Assembly: GCA_916613615.1 (NCBI GenBank)
Contig: OU744720.1
Span: forward strand, 74,365,338-74,429,337
Direction of reading: 5' to 3'
DNA from: Steromphala cineraria
Lineage: Eukaryota > Mollusca > Gastropoda > Trochida > Trochidae
Length of the DNA: 64,000 nt
Positions within the stretch are counted from its first letter, which is position 1. Every line of letters begins with the position of its first letter. The translations under genes were made by a program, and so were the position numbers. Shown here piece by piece: positions 1 to 11,104 of this stretch. Below the pieces are notes generated by a model, which did not search any database, was not told the DNA's origin, and saw only the letters and a list, made by a program, of their open reading frames with translations.

Positions 1-429
1 GACAGACATAAAAACCATAATACATCATCGTTAACTCTTTATCTATTTCTATTTCCAAAGTCTCAACAAATTTAATCATGGTTATTACTTTAACTAATTT
101 GCTCATACATTCAAACAGTAAACTTTTATCAGATTGAGAAAGAAAAAAACTTTCTTGATGACAAACTTCAGTTCATATGATAAAGATGTTAGCTTTTAAA
201 TGATCATTTTAGAAGTTGAGAATTTGGAGGATGAAGAACTGAAATGAAAATCTGAGGAAATGTAAATATACAAAATGAAGATATAAATATTTTATGATTC
301 AGCATTACAACCTATTGAAGAATTGAAAAGACATTATGGTACGGGTTTTGCTATTCTTTCAACTAATTTAGTATTATTTATGTATGTCATTAGTTTTTGG
401 TGGCATCTACTCATATATATACACCAAAA
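1..429. other. Unassigned AT-rich DNA
   Basis: No gene, repeat family or RNA could be recognised. The stretch leads into a Tc1 transposase relic and may include its decayed 5' part, but no terminal inverted repeat was found. Confidence 0.5.
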
Positions 430-948
430 AAGTTAAGACGAGCCCGCGTATGGAGGACCAGGAATACAGGTCTTGCCCCCAGGAACTTTAAGCCATGGGT
501 ACCATATGGCGGGAGATCCGTAATGGTTTGGGGAAGCTTCTCCTATGATTGTAGACTCGATTTGGTGACTATACAGGGTTCACTCACAGGCGTTCGCTAC
601 ATTCAGGAGGTTCTGGATCCTGTAATTATTGATCATTTCGATAACCACAGACTTGCCACAAGACCCTTGTTCATGGACGACAATGCCAGACCCGATCGTT
701 TACATAATGGTGTAACACGAATTCCATGGCCAGCAATGTCACCTGATTTGAACCCAATGGAGCATGTGTGGGACATTTTGGTTCGTCGGATACAAAGCTA
801 AAGAAGGGATTCTCCTGTACAAATATGAGGAAACTGGAGGCCGCTCTTCACGATGATACCGTTGGAACAATTAAAGAACCTGGTTATGGGTATGCCAAGA
901 AGAGTGGCTGCAGTTATTCGCGCACGTGTTGGCACCACAAGTAACTGA
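430..948 (+). pseudogene. Tc1/mariner-type transposase, C-terminal relic
   Basis: This is a decayed copy of a cut-and-paste DNA transposase of the Tc1/mariner superfamily, which in intact form excises and inserts its element at TA dinucleotides. The translation shows landmarks of the DDE catalytic domain in order: GGRSVMVWGSFS, then MDDNARP carrying the second catalytic Asp, then WPAMSPDLNPMEHVWD carrying the catalytic Glu. Between that Asp and Glu there are only 26 residues, whereas Tc1-like enzymes usually have about 34, so several residues are missing. An in-frame stop at 799-801 cuts the ORF and another TGA lies at 826-828. The C-terminal family signature (MPRRVAAVIRARVG) continues in the same frame to a final stop at 946-948. 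The N-terminal DNA-binding half is absent. The copy is therefore certainly dead. Family assignment is secure; the exact clade is not. Confidence 0.88.
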
Positions 949-1698
949 TGTTTTGTGATTCTTGAAACACTGATTCACTTTATTTAGGCTGCTCTGATAG
1001 GGAAGCACACAGACAAGTTTTGGATGAAATTCCATGTCCATCTCCCTCTTTGTTTTCATGCACTTTTAGTGCCCACACGATTACAAAACTTCTCTTCAAT
1101 TGCAAATGACCAAATAATTGTTCTCTCAATAACAATTGGGTTTACTTATCTTCTTTTTCTCAGTCTCATAGAATACAACGAAGTACACCCCTCTGTGAAA
1201 TCAGGTGCTTAACTTTTTTTGGCATGTATAGTAAGAGGTTCTTGTCCAGTCTGATTAAAAGTCCGAGAAAAACTCAGAACGGTCTAAGGACAGCCTATAT
1301 AAACTCATCAGTCGTTTAAAATGAAAAATGGCTGCGGTCATGCAGAACGAAAGGTTAATAAAGGTAACTAAAACATTGCTTCTGATTTTTACTTTTGAGG
1401 CCTTGTCATTGCAAAGTCGACCTAGAGTCAAATCATATCTCTAAACGGGCTGTTCTCAGACCATTGTTTGAGTATCAGGAGATCTACATACTGTGTTTGG
1501 AAATAAGCGGCATATAACGAATTATACTAACTCTAGATTTAATCGAACACGGGGGTGACGTTACTGACAATATCCAAATAGCTCACTCTATTCAGTAGAC
1601 GTAATTAGCAGCCCGATCAGTATTGTGCAGTTTCCGCCGCTGCCGCCGCGTCCGTCGCACTCATATTATTTGCTTTAACTTTTTTCCACTAAGCTTTC
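949..1698. other. Unassigned DNA with a short CCG-rich patch
   Basis: The first part may be the 3' non-coding tail of the Tc1 relic. At about 1631-1660 there is a locally GC-rich stretch of CCG/CCGCTG-type triplets, unusual against the AT-rich background. No gene was recognised; the small ORFs here have no family features. Confidence 0.45.
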
Positions 1699-1961
1699 CA
1701 TAACTGTTATTCATAACTTACTGCTTAAAAATACCTCGACTGAGGAACGATTTTGACCTTTTCACTTTCAAGGTCAAAGGTCAAGGTCACGAGCTATAAA
1801 ATCACTAAAACGTTCCTTGTAAACATAACTGTTATTCATAACTTACTGCTTAAAAATACCTCGACCGAGGAACGATTTTGACCTTTTCACTTTCAAGGTC
1901 AAATGTCAAGGTCACGAGCTATAAAATCACTAAAACGTTCCTTGTAAACAGTCAAGGTCAC
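1699..1961. repeat. 125-bp tandem duplication rich in AGGTCA half-sites
   Basis: Two units lie head-to-tail (1699-1823 and 1824-1948), nearly identical, followed by a short third fragment to about 1961. Unit 1 contains AGGTCA at 1771-1776, 1778-1783 and 1784-1789, that is, a DR1 followed directly by a DR0 arrangement. The extended half-site TCAAGGTCA occurs at 1768-1776, 1781-1789, 1893-1901, 1906-1914 and 1952-1960. An opposite-strand TGACCT lies a few bases upstream in both units. Extended half-sites of this kind are bound by ERR/SF-1-class nuclear receptors in animals. Whether they are bound here is inference; the unit is probably a dispersed repeat family. Confidence 0.8.
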
Positions 1962-2549
1962 GAAAACGACCAATTGGCTGAGGCCTTAGAAGACGGAACA
2001 GGGGAAGGCAAAAACCTTTCGGGGCTGCTCTGCTTTTTCGGTGTCCCGCAAATGGTAATCTAGTTCATTTCGTGACGGTTGTTAGCGTTTAGAATATTTT
2101 CTGCATATATTCATATAAAATTTACATCCGTATTATGACATGGCTGTTGTTAATATATTGAAGGTAAGTGTAGTCCGTATTTTCGATTTATATTTGTATG
2201 ATTGGTCTAACGCTCTTACTAAATGACGTACAGACCTTGCAAATAGGAAATCTGAAGCATTGTCTGTGTCGTGTATTTTGCCGGTTTTCACAGCGGTCAA
2301 ACGTTAATTAGGTTTAAAGAAAATTTAATTGAATTTGATAAATAATGTTCTCATGGCTTTATTGGCTGATTTTGTGAAAAATTCCGACACGACAGCAATA
2401 TTTGAGAACTACTTGTCAATAGGCAACAAATGATTTCTTGCGAATTAGGCAAAGTTAACAGAGCACCGTATAACCAAATTGTCTTATCCCTTTCATAAAT
2501 CCCAGTTCAATATTACCCATATCACTCCTACAAAACCGGAACTCTAAGT
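1962..2549. other. Unassigned DNA
   Basis: A modestly GC-richer patch at about 1975-2050 follows the AGGTCA repeat. The rest is AT-rich. No gene, RNA or repeat family was recognised. Confidence 0.4.
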
Positions 2550-2736
2550 TCAGTGTCTTATCCTTTTACTCCTACAAGCCAGAAATCTCAGTCAATGTCT
2601 TATCCTTTCACTCCTACTAACCGGAAATATCGGTTCAGTGTCGTATCCTTTACTCCAACTAGACAGAAATCTAAGTTCAGTGTCTTTTCCTTTCACTCCT
2701 ATACAAGCCAGAAATCTCAGTTCAGTGTCTTATCCT
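2550..2736 (+). repeat. Degenerate left edge of the 43/47-bp minisatellite
   Basis: About four diverged units of roughly 43-45 bp share the framework 'tatcctttcactcctac...agaaatctcagttcagtgtct'. They lack the extra 'tata' found in the main array and vary far more from unit to unit, as expected for the old edge of an array homogenised in its centre by unequal exchange. Confidence 0.85.
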
Positions 2737-2858
2737 TGTAACAGGGTGAGATATAAGTAAAAGGTATTAGCATAGTTATCAATTTGCATCGGGGAATGCA
2801 AGGACAGTTCCCGGGTTCGAATCCCGGTGGAGGTGGTCTCAAAATCACTTCTGTTACA
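2737..2858 (+). mobile_element. 122-bp TG...CA element with tRNA-like A/B boxes, inserted in the minisatellite
   Basis: The segment begins TGTAACAG (2737-2744) and ends CTGTTACA (2851-2858), perfect 8-bp inverted termini of the TG...CA kind. It is flanked by TCCT on both sides (2733-2736 and 2859-2862; ATCCT if one terminal A is shared). Removing the segment and one flank restores a normal minisatellite unit, so this is an insertion with target duplication. Inside it is a tRNA-like region: an A-box-like TAGCATAGTTATC at 2768-2780, a TTGCAT/ATGCAA hairpin at 2784-2801, and a perfect T-arm (CCGGG / TTCGAAT / CCCGG, 2811-2827) containing the B box GGTTCGAATCC at 2814-2824. A-to-B spacing is 46, as in tRNAs. 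No matching acceptor stem is present, so it is not a functional tRNA gene. It could be a solo LTR-like or MITE-like element with a captured pol III domain, or a SINE fragment. Confidence 0.65.
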
Positions 2859-4760
2859 TCCTTTCACTTCTACGGGTGTCTTATCCTTTCATTCCTACAG
2901 GCTAAAAGTCTCAGTTCAGTGTCTTATCCTTTCATTCCTACAGGCTACAAGTCTCAGTTCAGTGTCTTATATATCCTTTCATTCCTACGGGCTACAAGCC
3001 TCAGTTCAGTGTCTTATATATCCTTTCATTCCTACGGGCTACAAGTCTCAGTTCAGTGTCTTATATATCCTTTCATTCCTACGGGCTACAAGTCTCAGTT
3101 CAGTGTCTATATATCCTTTCATTCCTACGGGCTACAAGCCTCAGTTCAGTGTCTTATATATCCTTTCATTCCTACGGGCTACAAGCCTCAGTTCAGTGTC
3201 TTATATATCCTTTCATTCCTACGGGCTACAAGTCTCAGTTCAGTGTCTTATATATCCTTTCATTCCTACGGGCTACAAGTCTCAGTTCAGTGTCTATATA
3301 TCCTTTCATTCCTACGGGCTACAAGCCTCAGTTCAGTGTCTTATATATCCTTTCATTCCTTCGGGCTACAAGTCTCCGTTCAGTGTCTTATATATCCTTT
3401 CATTTCTACGGGCTACAAGCCTCAGTTCAGTGTCTTATATATCCTTTAATTCCTACGGGCTACAAGTCTCAGTTCAGTGTCTTATATATCCTTTCATTCC
3501 TACGGGCTACAAGCCTCAGTTCAGTGTCTTATATATCCTTTCATTCCTTCGGGCTACAAGCCTCAGTTCAGTGTCTTATATATCCTTTCATTCCTACGGG
3601 CTACAAGTCTCAGTTCAGTGTCTTATATATCCTTTCATTCCTACGGGCTACAAGTCTCAGTTCAGTGTCTTATATATCCTTTCATTCCTACGGGCTACAA
3701 GTCTCAGTTCAGTGTCTTATATATCCTTTCATTCCTACGGGCTACAAGTCTCAGTTCAGTGTCTTATATATCCTTTCATTCCTACGGGTTACAAGTCTCA
3801 GTTCAGTGTCTTATATATCCTTTCATTCCTACGGGCTACAAGCCTCAGTTCAGTGTCTTATATATCCTTTCATTCCTACGGGCTACAAGTCTCAGTTCAG
3901 TGTCTTATATATCCTTTCATTCCTACGGGCTACAAGTCTCAGTTCAGTGTCTTATATATCCTTTCATTCCTACGGGTTACAAGTCTCAGTTCAGTGTCTT
4001 ATATATCTTTTCATTCCTACGGGCTACAAGCCTCAGTTCAGTGTCTTATATATCCTTTCATTCCTACGGGCTACAAGTCTCAGTTCAGTGTCTTATATAT
4101 CCTTTCATTCCTACGGGCTACAAGTCTCAGTTCAGTGTCTTATATATCCTTTCATTCCTACGGGCTACAAGCCTCAGTTCAGTGTCTTATATATCCTTTC
4201 ATTCCTACGGGCTACAAGTCTCAGTTCAGTGTCTTATATATCCTTTCATTCCTACGGGCTACAAGTCTCAGTTCAGTGTCTTATATATCCTTTCATTCCT
4301 ACGGGCTACAAGCCTCAGTTCAGTGTCTTATATATCCTTTCATTCCTTCGGGCTACAAGTCTCAGTTCAGTGTCTTATATATCCTTTCATTCCTACGGGC
4401 TACAAGTCTCAGTTCAGTGTCTTATATATCCTTTCATTCCTACGGGTTACAAGTCTCAGTTCAGTGTCTTATATATCCTTTCATTCCTACGGGCTACAAG
4501 CCTCAGTTCAGTGTCTTATATATCCTTTCATTCCTACGGGCTACAAGTCTCAGTTCAGTGTCTTATATATCCTTTCATTCCTACGGGTTACAAGTCTCAG
4601 TTCAGTGTCTTATATATCATTTCATTCCTACGGGCTACAAGCCTCAGTTCAGTGTCTTATATATCCTTTCATTCCTACGGGCTACAAGTCTCAGCTAAAC
4701 ATTTTTCTTTTCACTCACTCCTATAAACCAGAAATCTCATTCCAATGTATTTAGATATAT
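2859..4760 (+). repeat. 47-bp minisatellite array (about 39 units)
   Basis: A tandem array of a 47-bp unit reading roughly 'tcttatatatcctttcattc' + 'ctacgggctacaagyctcag' + 'ttcagtg'. The first units (to about 2965) are 43 bp, lacking 'tata' and carrying 'acaggct' instead of 'acgggct'. A few units are 45 bp ('gtgtctatatatcc'). Common variants are aagTct/aagCct, gggCta/gggTta and ctAcggg/ctTcggg. The right end (about 4695-4760) returns to a degenerate 43-bp-type half unit. Because 47 is not a multiple of three and the unit has no stop in any forward frame, three overlapping long ORFs (up to 623 codons) run through the array. They are a by-product of the period and show no start context, codon bias or known domain, so I do not call them genes. 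Confidence 0.95.
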
Positions 4761-6194
4761 ACACAAAGAACTTAGTTAAGCACCCCCTATGTTTTCAGAA
4801 AAAAGCTTCTGCTAATAAACCATACAAAGTTCCAGAAAAACAATTAGGGTTTTTCGATAGAATGATCATTTAGCAATGTAGAAATGAAAACTTCACTCAA
4901 TTTACGACTCACTGTCTCTTGATAACTTATTTCCCCCGACTTTGTATTTTTGAAAATCCAAGTTTACTTATAACTGAAAATGAAAGTAAATATTTTTTGC
5001 TGCAATATGATAATGATTATCCTCTTGACTGAATTGATAATTTTCAGTAAGGACCTCTTAGGAAATGTTCGTCGTTAGAGTAGTATGAGCCTTCAAAATC
5101 ACAAAATTATCAAATATCAAATTTCAAAAAAGCTTCCCTAAGAAAAAACTTGCGACTCTTTAAGATAATGGCTTATCTAAAGGGAGAAGTGTTTGACCCA
5201 CAAGTACAACTCAAAGAATCTCAAATTTACTCACAGATTTGAAAAATTTCGAAATTTTCTCTATTATGGTTGAAAAAAGTACTGAACATTCAATGTCCTG
5301 CTAGGCTTTTATCGTGCATGATAATAAAGGTTTCTCTAATTGAAGGTCAACTAGGGATCAAAAATGTTATTTTTGATTGAAAAAAACCAAGGTTTCATGC
5401 GTGGTTTCTCACTGGCCAAAGACAATACTTATATTTTGCCTAATTTCAGTGGTCTCACATTTTTTTTCATATTTTCAATTATTTTGTATTATAAGGATTT
5501 TTACGTCAATTAAATAGTACATAAAACGGCAATTGTTATATCTAGAGTTGTCAATACATCAAACATATCACAATATTCAAAAAACTCCCAATTTCATTTT
5601 ACAAAATGGGCGGTGCTTAATTAAGTTCTTTGTGTATATTTTTGTAATGAATCAGCCAGAACTGTTATGGAATTAGATTTTTGGATGCTTTAATTAAGTG
5701 TATTCTTTTCATTTCCTATCAATATTCATTAAAGAATTTGTTATGAGTAATCTTACAAATTATCATGATTCTATGTTTAGCTCTTGGAACAAGAGTCATT
5801 CAAATTTTTTTTTTCGCAAACATCCACCTTTTTAAAACCGATAAGTCAGATCCTATTGTAAAAGAGGCTTTGGGCTAAGATTGGACATATAATCACCGTA
5901 GGGAGAGGATTGATAACCTCCAGACAATAAAGAGGCCTTCGCCTTTTCAGTCAATGGAATTTGTTTGAAATTTGATTTTGGATTAAGAAGTAACGTTCCA
6001 ATGATTTAAGTGATAAATCCATGCCTAAAATGTCAGCTTATCTTCGGACTGGAGCTTGAATATGTAATGAAATGTCCAGAGGTTTCTGTATCTGTACTCC
6101 ATACCATGTCTCGGGGACCTCTTGCACACTATTCACTCGCGTAAACGCAGCAAAAATGTTTGCTGAAATGTTGACTTATATATGACGGCCGAGA
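4761..6194. other. Unassigned AT-rich DNA
   Basis: No gene, RNA or recognisable repeat. A segment near 5840-6000 is less AT-rich but has no coding signature. Confidence 0.4.
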
Positions 6195-6300
6195 GGGACC
6201 ATTTTCGTTTCGTTTCGCCTCACGATTTCGCTTTGCCTGTGCTTCGCGTTCGCTTTCGTTTACGCTTCGTGATTTTTCAATTTCGTGTCACTGTTTCGCG
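6195..6300. repeat. TTCG-rich low-complexity tract
   Basis: Imperfect repetition of 'ttcg/tttcgctt/gcttcg' words makes a CpG-dense, cryptically simple tract in an otherwise AT-rich area. It is probably a decayed microsatellite. No ORF with family features overlaps it. Confidence 0.6.
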
Positions 6301-6660
6301 ATTTCATGCCTACCTAGTTTGGCAATTTTGATTTTGTTTGAATTTTTGTGTTTGCCAAAAGCATGAAATCAAACGAACAATCTCGGTCATCATACTCATG
6401 CTTGTTTCGCACCCGTTTAAATGAATTTCATGAAATCTCGAGTCGTTGAGTAGGGTGATCTTTCAAGTACAAACAAATAGAAATGACATCGATTTAAACA
6501 TTTAGACTACTTACAATTACCCCTGCTAAGGGTTTAAGAACTCAAAACTTTATTCCTAACATTAAAATCTATTTTATTGCAATATTGATGCATATTCATA
6601 TCAAAATTTAAAATTAAAAATCTTAAACTGTCACAACAAAATTTGCATTAAGTGGCATGA
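6301..6660. other. Unassigned AT-rich DNA
   Basis: Nothing recognised between the TTCG tract and the tRNA-like element. Confidence 0.4.
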
Positions 6661-6661
6661 A

Positions 6662-6735
6662 TCCTCGGTAGCTCAACTGATAAAGGCGCTGCTTGACAAC
6701 ATCGATGTGCCTGGTTCGAATCCCACTGGCTTTCG
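6662..6735 (+). mobile_element. tRNA-like SINE head or tRNA pseudogene
   Basis: The A-box-like TAGCTCAACTGAT (6669-6681) and the B box GGTTCGAATCC (6713-6723) lie 44 bp apart, the spacing of a tRNA gene. The T-stem pairs only at its inner base pairs and there is no matching acceptor stem, so a working tRNA is unlikely. It is best read as the pol III promoter head of a tRNA-derived SINE or a decayed tRNA copy. Confidence 0.6.
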
Positions 6736-7821
6736 TTGTTCATAAATCTTAACTATCTTGTTCGATTAAAAAAATCCAAATTTTACAAGTCCAATATTTG
6801 CGTTTATTTACTATCTTATAACGAACCAAGGAGTTACGAGATAACCAACTTACGCATATGGAACTTACGGCTTATGATCTTCAATTTAAATAAAGGCAAT
6901 AACTTCCAAAGGGTTGCAAGGGGTACAACCTTTAGGAAAGTAGTTACGAGTAAAAACCTATTGAACAAAAGAAGAGATATAACCGACCAAGGGTTGTAAG
7001 ATTCGATTACACCTGAAATTCGTCCGGATAGCGAGTCGTCCGGTTATCTGAATCAAAACGATTATGTGTTTGGTATGTATAACGTACTTTTGTATAATGT
7101 ACTTATTTCAACCACTATACGTCATACCCTCACCTCAAATAACATGTACAATAAATTGATGCATTGATGTACTTGAGAGTTATTACCTACTTCATCGATG
7201 TCATCCTTAATTTCTCCCTATACAGATGCTCTCAGGGCCCTATTGCAAATGTCATTCTTTTATCTGGTTTCTTCAAACCTTTGCACTTGGGTACATGACA
7301 TCACCAAACTCCCTTGGCAGAAAGTGTGAGTATTTTGTTCTTTGTTAAGAAAGGAAATGATCAAGGTTCAAGGATATATGAGACATTCTTTCGTTATCGG
7401 GGTAAGGCTACGAACTCGTTTATCCTCATGTAATGCCTGATACAAGATGGTTTACTTTTGTCTTTATTCGCAGTTGTGAGATCCACGATGACGTCATAAA
7501 AAGACAGTGGAAAACGTAAATCAATCTGATTGTTACACAACATGAGTATCAACTAGGGTTATATTCACTCGTTCATCGTATCTAAACAGTCAATATCATC
7601 AGTCATCATGTTTGCACTCCAAGGCCACAAAACAACAGTCGTCTGGATTACATCTCTACATGTGTGCTGGGAGCGGAACTCTGTCTTGAATCAAACCCTT
7701 TAACAAGTACTATCATCTGAAATGCACGGTGTAAGTCAGTTAATTCGCTCAGTTCATATTTTTCATATCACATAGGGATGGTTCGTCCAGTGCTTCATCT
7801 GCCTATTGTGTAACTCCCATT
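6736..7821. other. Unassigned DNA, possibly SINE body plus unique sequence
   Basis: An 87-codon ORF at 6736-6999 follows directly after the tRNA-like element. Its lysine/asparagine-rich translation has no recognisable family features and its start falls immediately after the SINE head, so it is more likely the body of a SINE than a gene. The remainder to 7821 holds nothing recognised. Confidence 0.4.
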
Positions 7822-10709
7822 CAGGGGACACTGAGGTTATACTGAGGGGATACTGAGGTTATACTCAGGTGATACTGAGATGATACTGAGGTGATACTGT
7901 GGCTATACTGAGGTTATAGTGAGGGGATATTGAGGTTATACTGAGGTTATACTGAGGTGATACTGAAGTGATACTGAAGTGATACTGAAGTGATACTGAT
8001 ATTATACTGAGGTTATAATGACGTTATAATCAGGTTATACTGAGGTGATGCTGAGGTTATACTGGATGATACTGAAGTGATACTGAGATTATACTGAGGT
8101 TATACTGAGGTGATACTGAGGTTATAGTGAGGGGATACTGAAGTGATACTAAGGTTTTACTGAGGGGATACTGAGGTTATATTGTGGTAATACTGAGGTT
8201 ATACTGAATTAAAGTAATACTGAGGTTATACTGAGATTATACTGAGGTTATACTGAGGGGATACTGAGGTTATACTGGATGATACTGAGGTTATACTGAG
8301 GTTATACTGAGATTATACTGAGGTTATACTGAGGGGATACTGAGGTTATACTGGATGATACTGAGGTGATACTGAGGTTATACTGAGATTATACTGAGGT
8401 TATACTGAGGGGATACTGAGGTTATACTGGATGATACTGAGGTTATACTGAGGTGATACTGAGGTTATAGTGAGGGGATACTGAAGTGATACTGAGGTTT
8501 TACTGAGGGGATACTGAAGTTATACTGAGGTTATACTGAATTAAAGTAATACTGAGGTTATACTGAGGTGATACTGAAGTGATACTGAGGGGATACTGAG
8601 GTTATAGTGAGGGGATACTGAGGTTATAGTGAGGGGATACTGAGGTTATACTGAGGGGATACTGAGGGGATACTTAGGTGATACTGAGGTTATACTGAGG
8701 TGATACTGAGCTGATACTGAGGTGATACTGAGGTTATACTGAGGTTATAGTGAGGGGATACTGAGGTTATAGTGAGGTGATACTGAAGTGATACTGAGGT
8801 GATACTGAAGTGATACTGAGGTGATACTGAGGTTATAGTGAGGGGATACTGAGGTTATAGTGAGGGGATACTGAGGGGATACTTAGGTGATACTGAGGTT
8901 ATACTGAGGTGATACTGAAGTGATACTGAGGTGATACTGAGGTAATAGTGAGGGGATACTGAGGTTATAGTGAGGGGATACTGAGGGGATACTTAGGTGA
9001 TACTGAGGTTATACTGAAGTGATACTGAGGTGATACTGAGGTTATACTTAGGTGATACTGAGGTTATACTGAAGTGATACTGAGGTGATACTGAGGTTAT
9101 ACTGAGGTTATACTGAGGTTATACTGAGGGGATACTGAGGTTATAGTGAGGGGATACTGAGGTTATAGTGAGGGGATACTGAGGTGATAATGCGGTTATA
9201 CTGAGGTTATACTGAAGTGGTACTGAGGTGATACTGAGGTTATACTGAAGTGGTACTGAGGGGATACTGAGGTTATAGTGAGGGGATACTGAGGTGATAC
9301 TGAGGATATACTGAGGTGATAATGCGGTTATACTGAGGTTATACTGAAGTGGTACTGAGCTTATATTGAGATGATACTGAGGTGATACTGAGGTTTTACT
9401 GAGGTTATACTGAGGTTATACTGAGGGGATACTGAGGTTATAGTGAGGGGATACTGAGGTTATAGTGAGGGGATACTGAGGTGATAATGCGGTTATACTG
9501 AGGTTATACTGAAGTTATACTGAGGTGATACTGAGCTTATACTGAGGGGATACTGAGGTTATATTGAGCGGATACTGAAGTGATACGTAGGTTTTTACTG
9601 ACGTTATACTAAGGGGATACTGAGGTTATACTGAGGTTATATTGGGGTTATATTGTGGTGATACTGAGGGGATACTGAGGTTATAATGAGGGGATACCGA
9701 GGTGATACTGTGGTTATAGTGAGGGGATCCTGAATTGATATTGAGGTAATACTGAGGTGATACTGAGGGGATACCGAGGTTATACTGGGGGGATACTGAG
9801 GTTATACTGAGGGGATACTGAGGTGATACTGAGTTTATACTGAGCTTATACTGAGGGGATACTGAGGTTATAGTGAGGGGATACTAAGGTGATACTGAGG
9901 TCATACTGAGGTTATAATGAGGGGATACTGAGGTTATACTGAGGGGATACTGAAGTGATACTGCGGTTATATTGAGGTTATACTGAAGTGATACTGAGGT
10001 TATATTGTGGTAATACTGAGGGGATACTGAGCTTATATTGAGGTGATACTGAGTGGATACTGAATTTATACTGAGGTTATACTGAGGGGATACTGAGGTT
10101 ATATTGGGGGGATACTGAAGTGATACTGAGGTTATACTCAGGTTATACTGAGGGGATACTGAGGTTATACTGAGGGGATACTGAGTTTATACTGAAGTGA
10201 TACTGAGGTTATACTGAAGTGGTACTGAAGTGATACTGAGGTTAAATTGAGGTTATACTGAGGGGATACTGAGGTTATAGTGAGGGGATACTGAGGTTAT
10301 AGTGAGGGGATACTGAGGGGATACTGAGGTTATACTGAGGGGATACTGAGGTTATATTGAGGTGATACTGAGGGGATACTGAGGTTATATTGAGGTGATA
10401 CTGAGGTGATACTGAGGTTATACTGAGGGGATACTGAGGTTATACTGAGGTTATACTGAGGTGATACTGAGGTTATACTGAGGTGATACTGAGGTTATAT
10501 TGAGGTGATACTTAGGGGATACTGAGGTTATATTGAGGTGATACTGAGGGGATACTGAGGTGATACTGAGGGGATACTGAGGGGATACTGAGTTTATACT
10601 AAAGTGATACTGAGATGATACTGAGGGGATACTGAGGTGATACTGAGAGGATACTGAAGTGATAATGAAGTGATACTGAGGTGATACTGAGGGGATACTG
10701 AGGTTATAA
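7822..10709 (+). repeat. 11-bp minisatellite array, about 2.9 kb
   Basis: About 260 copies of an 11-bp unit with consensus gatactgaggt, with variants tatactgaggt (very common), gatactgaggg, tatagtgaggg and gatactgaagt. The variants are arranged in higher-order patterns such as alternating 'gaggttatagtgagggg' blocks. An insertion-like interruption ('actgaattaaagtaatactg') occurs twice, at about 8203 and 8535, marking an internal duplication of roughly 330 bp. The + strand is purine-rich and C-poor, with many GGGG runs about 22 bp apart. Every frame contains TGA, so nothing is coded here. Confidence 0.97.
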
Positions 10710-11104
10710 CATTAATAAGTAATAAATTTACGACTTCATTTTGTCATACGGGTGTTTCAGTTGATGGTTTCTTCAACTGTTTTCTTTTGTGTGCTAAATG
10801 CCTGATTACGGAGTGTCGACATTGGTACTTTTTTGTTCTTATTTTCTGAAACGTCTACATTGTATTACTTTTCTAGCGTACATCTATTTGAATAAATATA
10901 GATTCGCATCGCTGGGATCCGAAGTAGTTATGAATGTTTCAGTACATCCATAGGAATTATTGAAAGGATACCAACAAAACGACAAGCAGGATTATGCCAT
11001 CAAGAGTAACCTCCCTTTCAAAGCTTAGTCGTCAATTTTTACGTCCATATTCAATCATTATACAGCACTGAAAAGACCAGAGGTTTTTAGAATCAATTAA
11101 TAAT
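10710..11104. other. Unassigned DNA
   Basis: AT-rich sequence after the minisatellite with no recognised element. Confidence 0.4.

Noticed and set aside
2761..2834. Functional tRNA gene
   Set aside because: A and B boxes and the T-arm are good, but the 5' and 3' acceptor strands do not pair and the anticodon loop length is wrong.
2827..4698. 623-, 556- and 425-codon ORFs as repetitive proteins
   Set aside because: All three frames of one strand are open solely because a stop-free 47-bp unit is repeated. There is no start context, no codon bias and no known domain.
2550..4760. CRISPR array
   Set aside because: Units are contiguous without unique spacers, and the surrounding sequence is eukaryotic.
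6662..6735. Functional tRNA gene
   Set aside because: T-stem pairing is broken and no acceptor stem forms; better explained as a SINE head or pseudogene.
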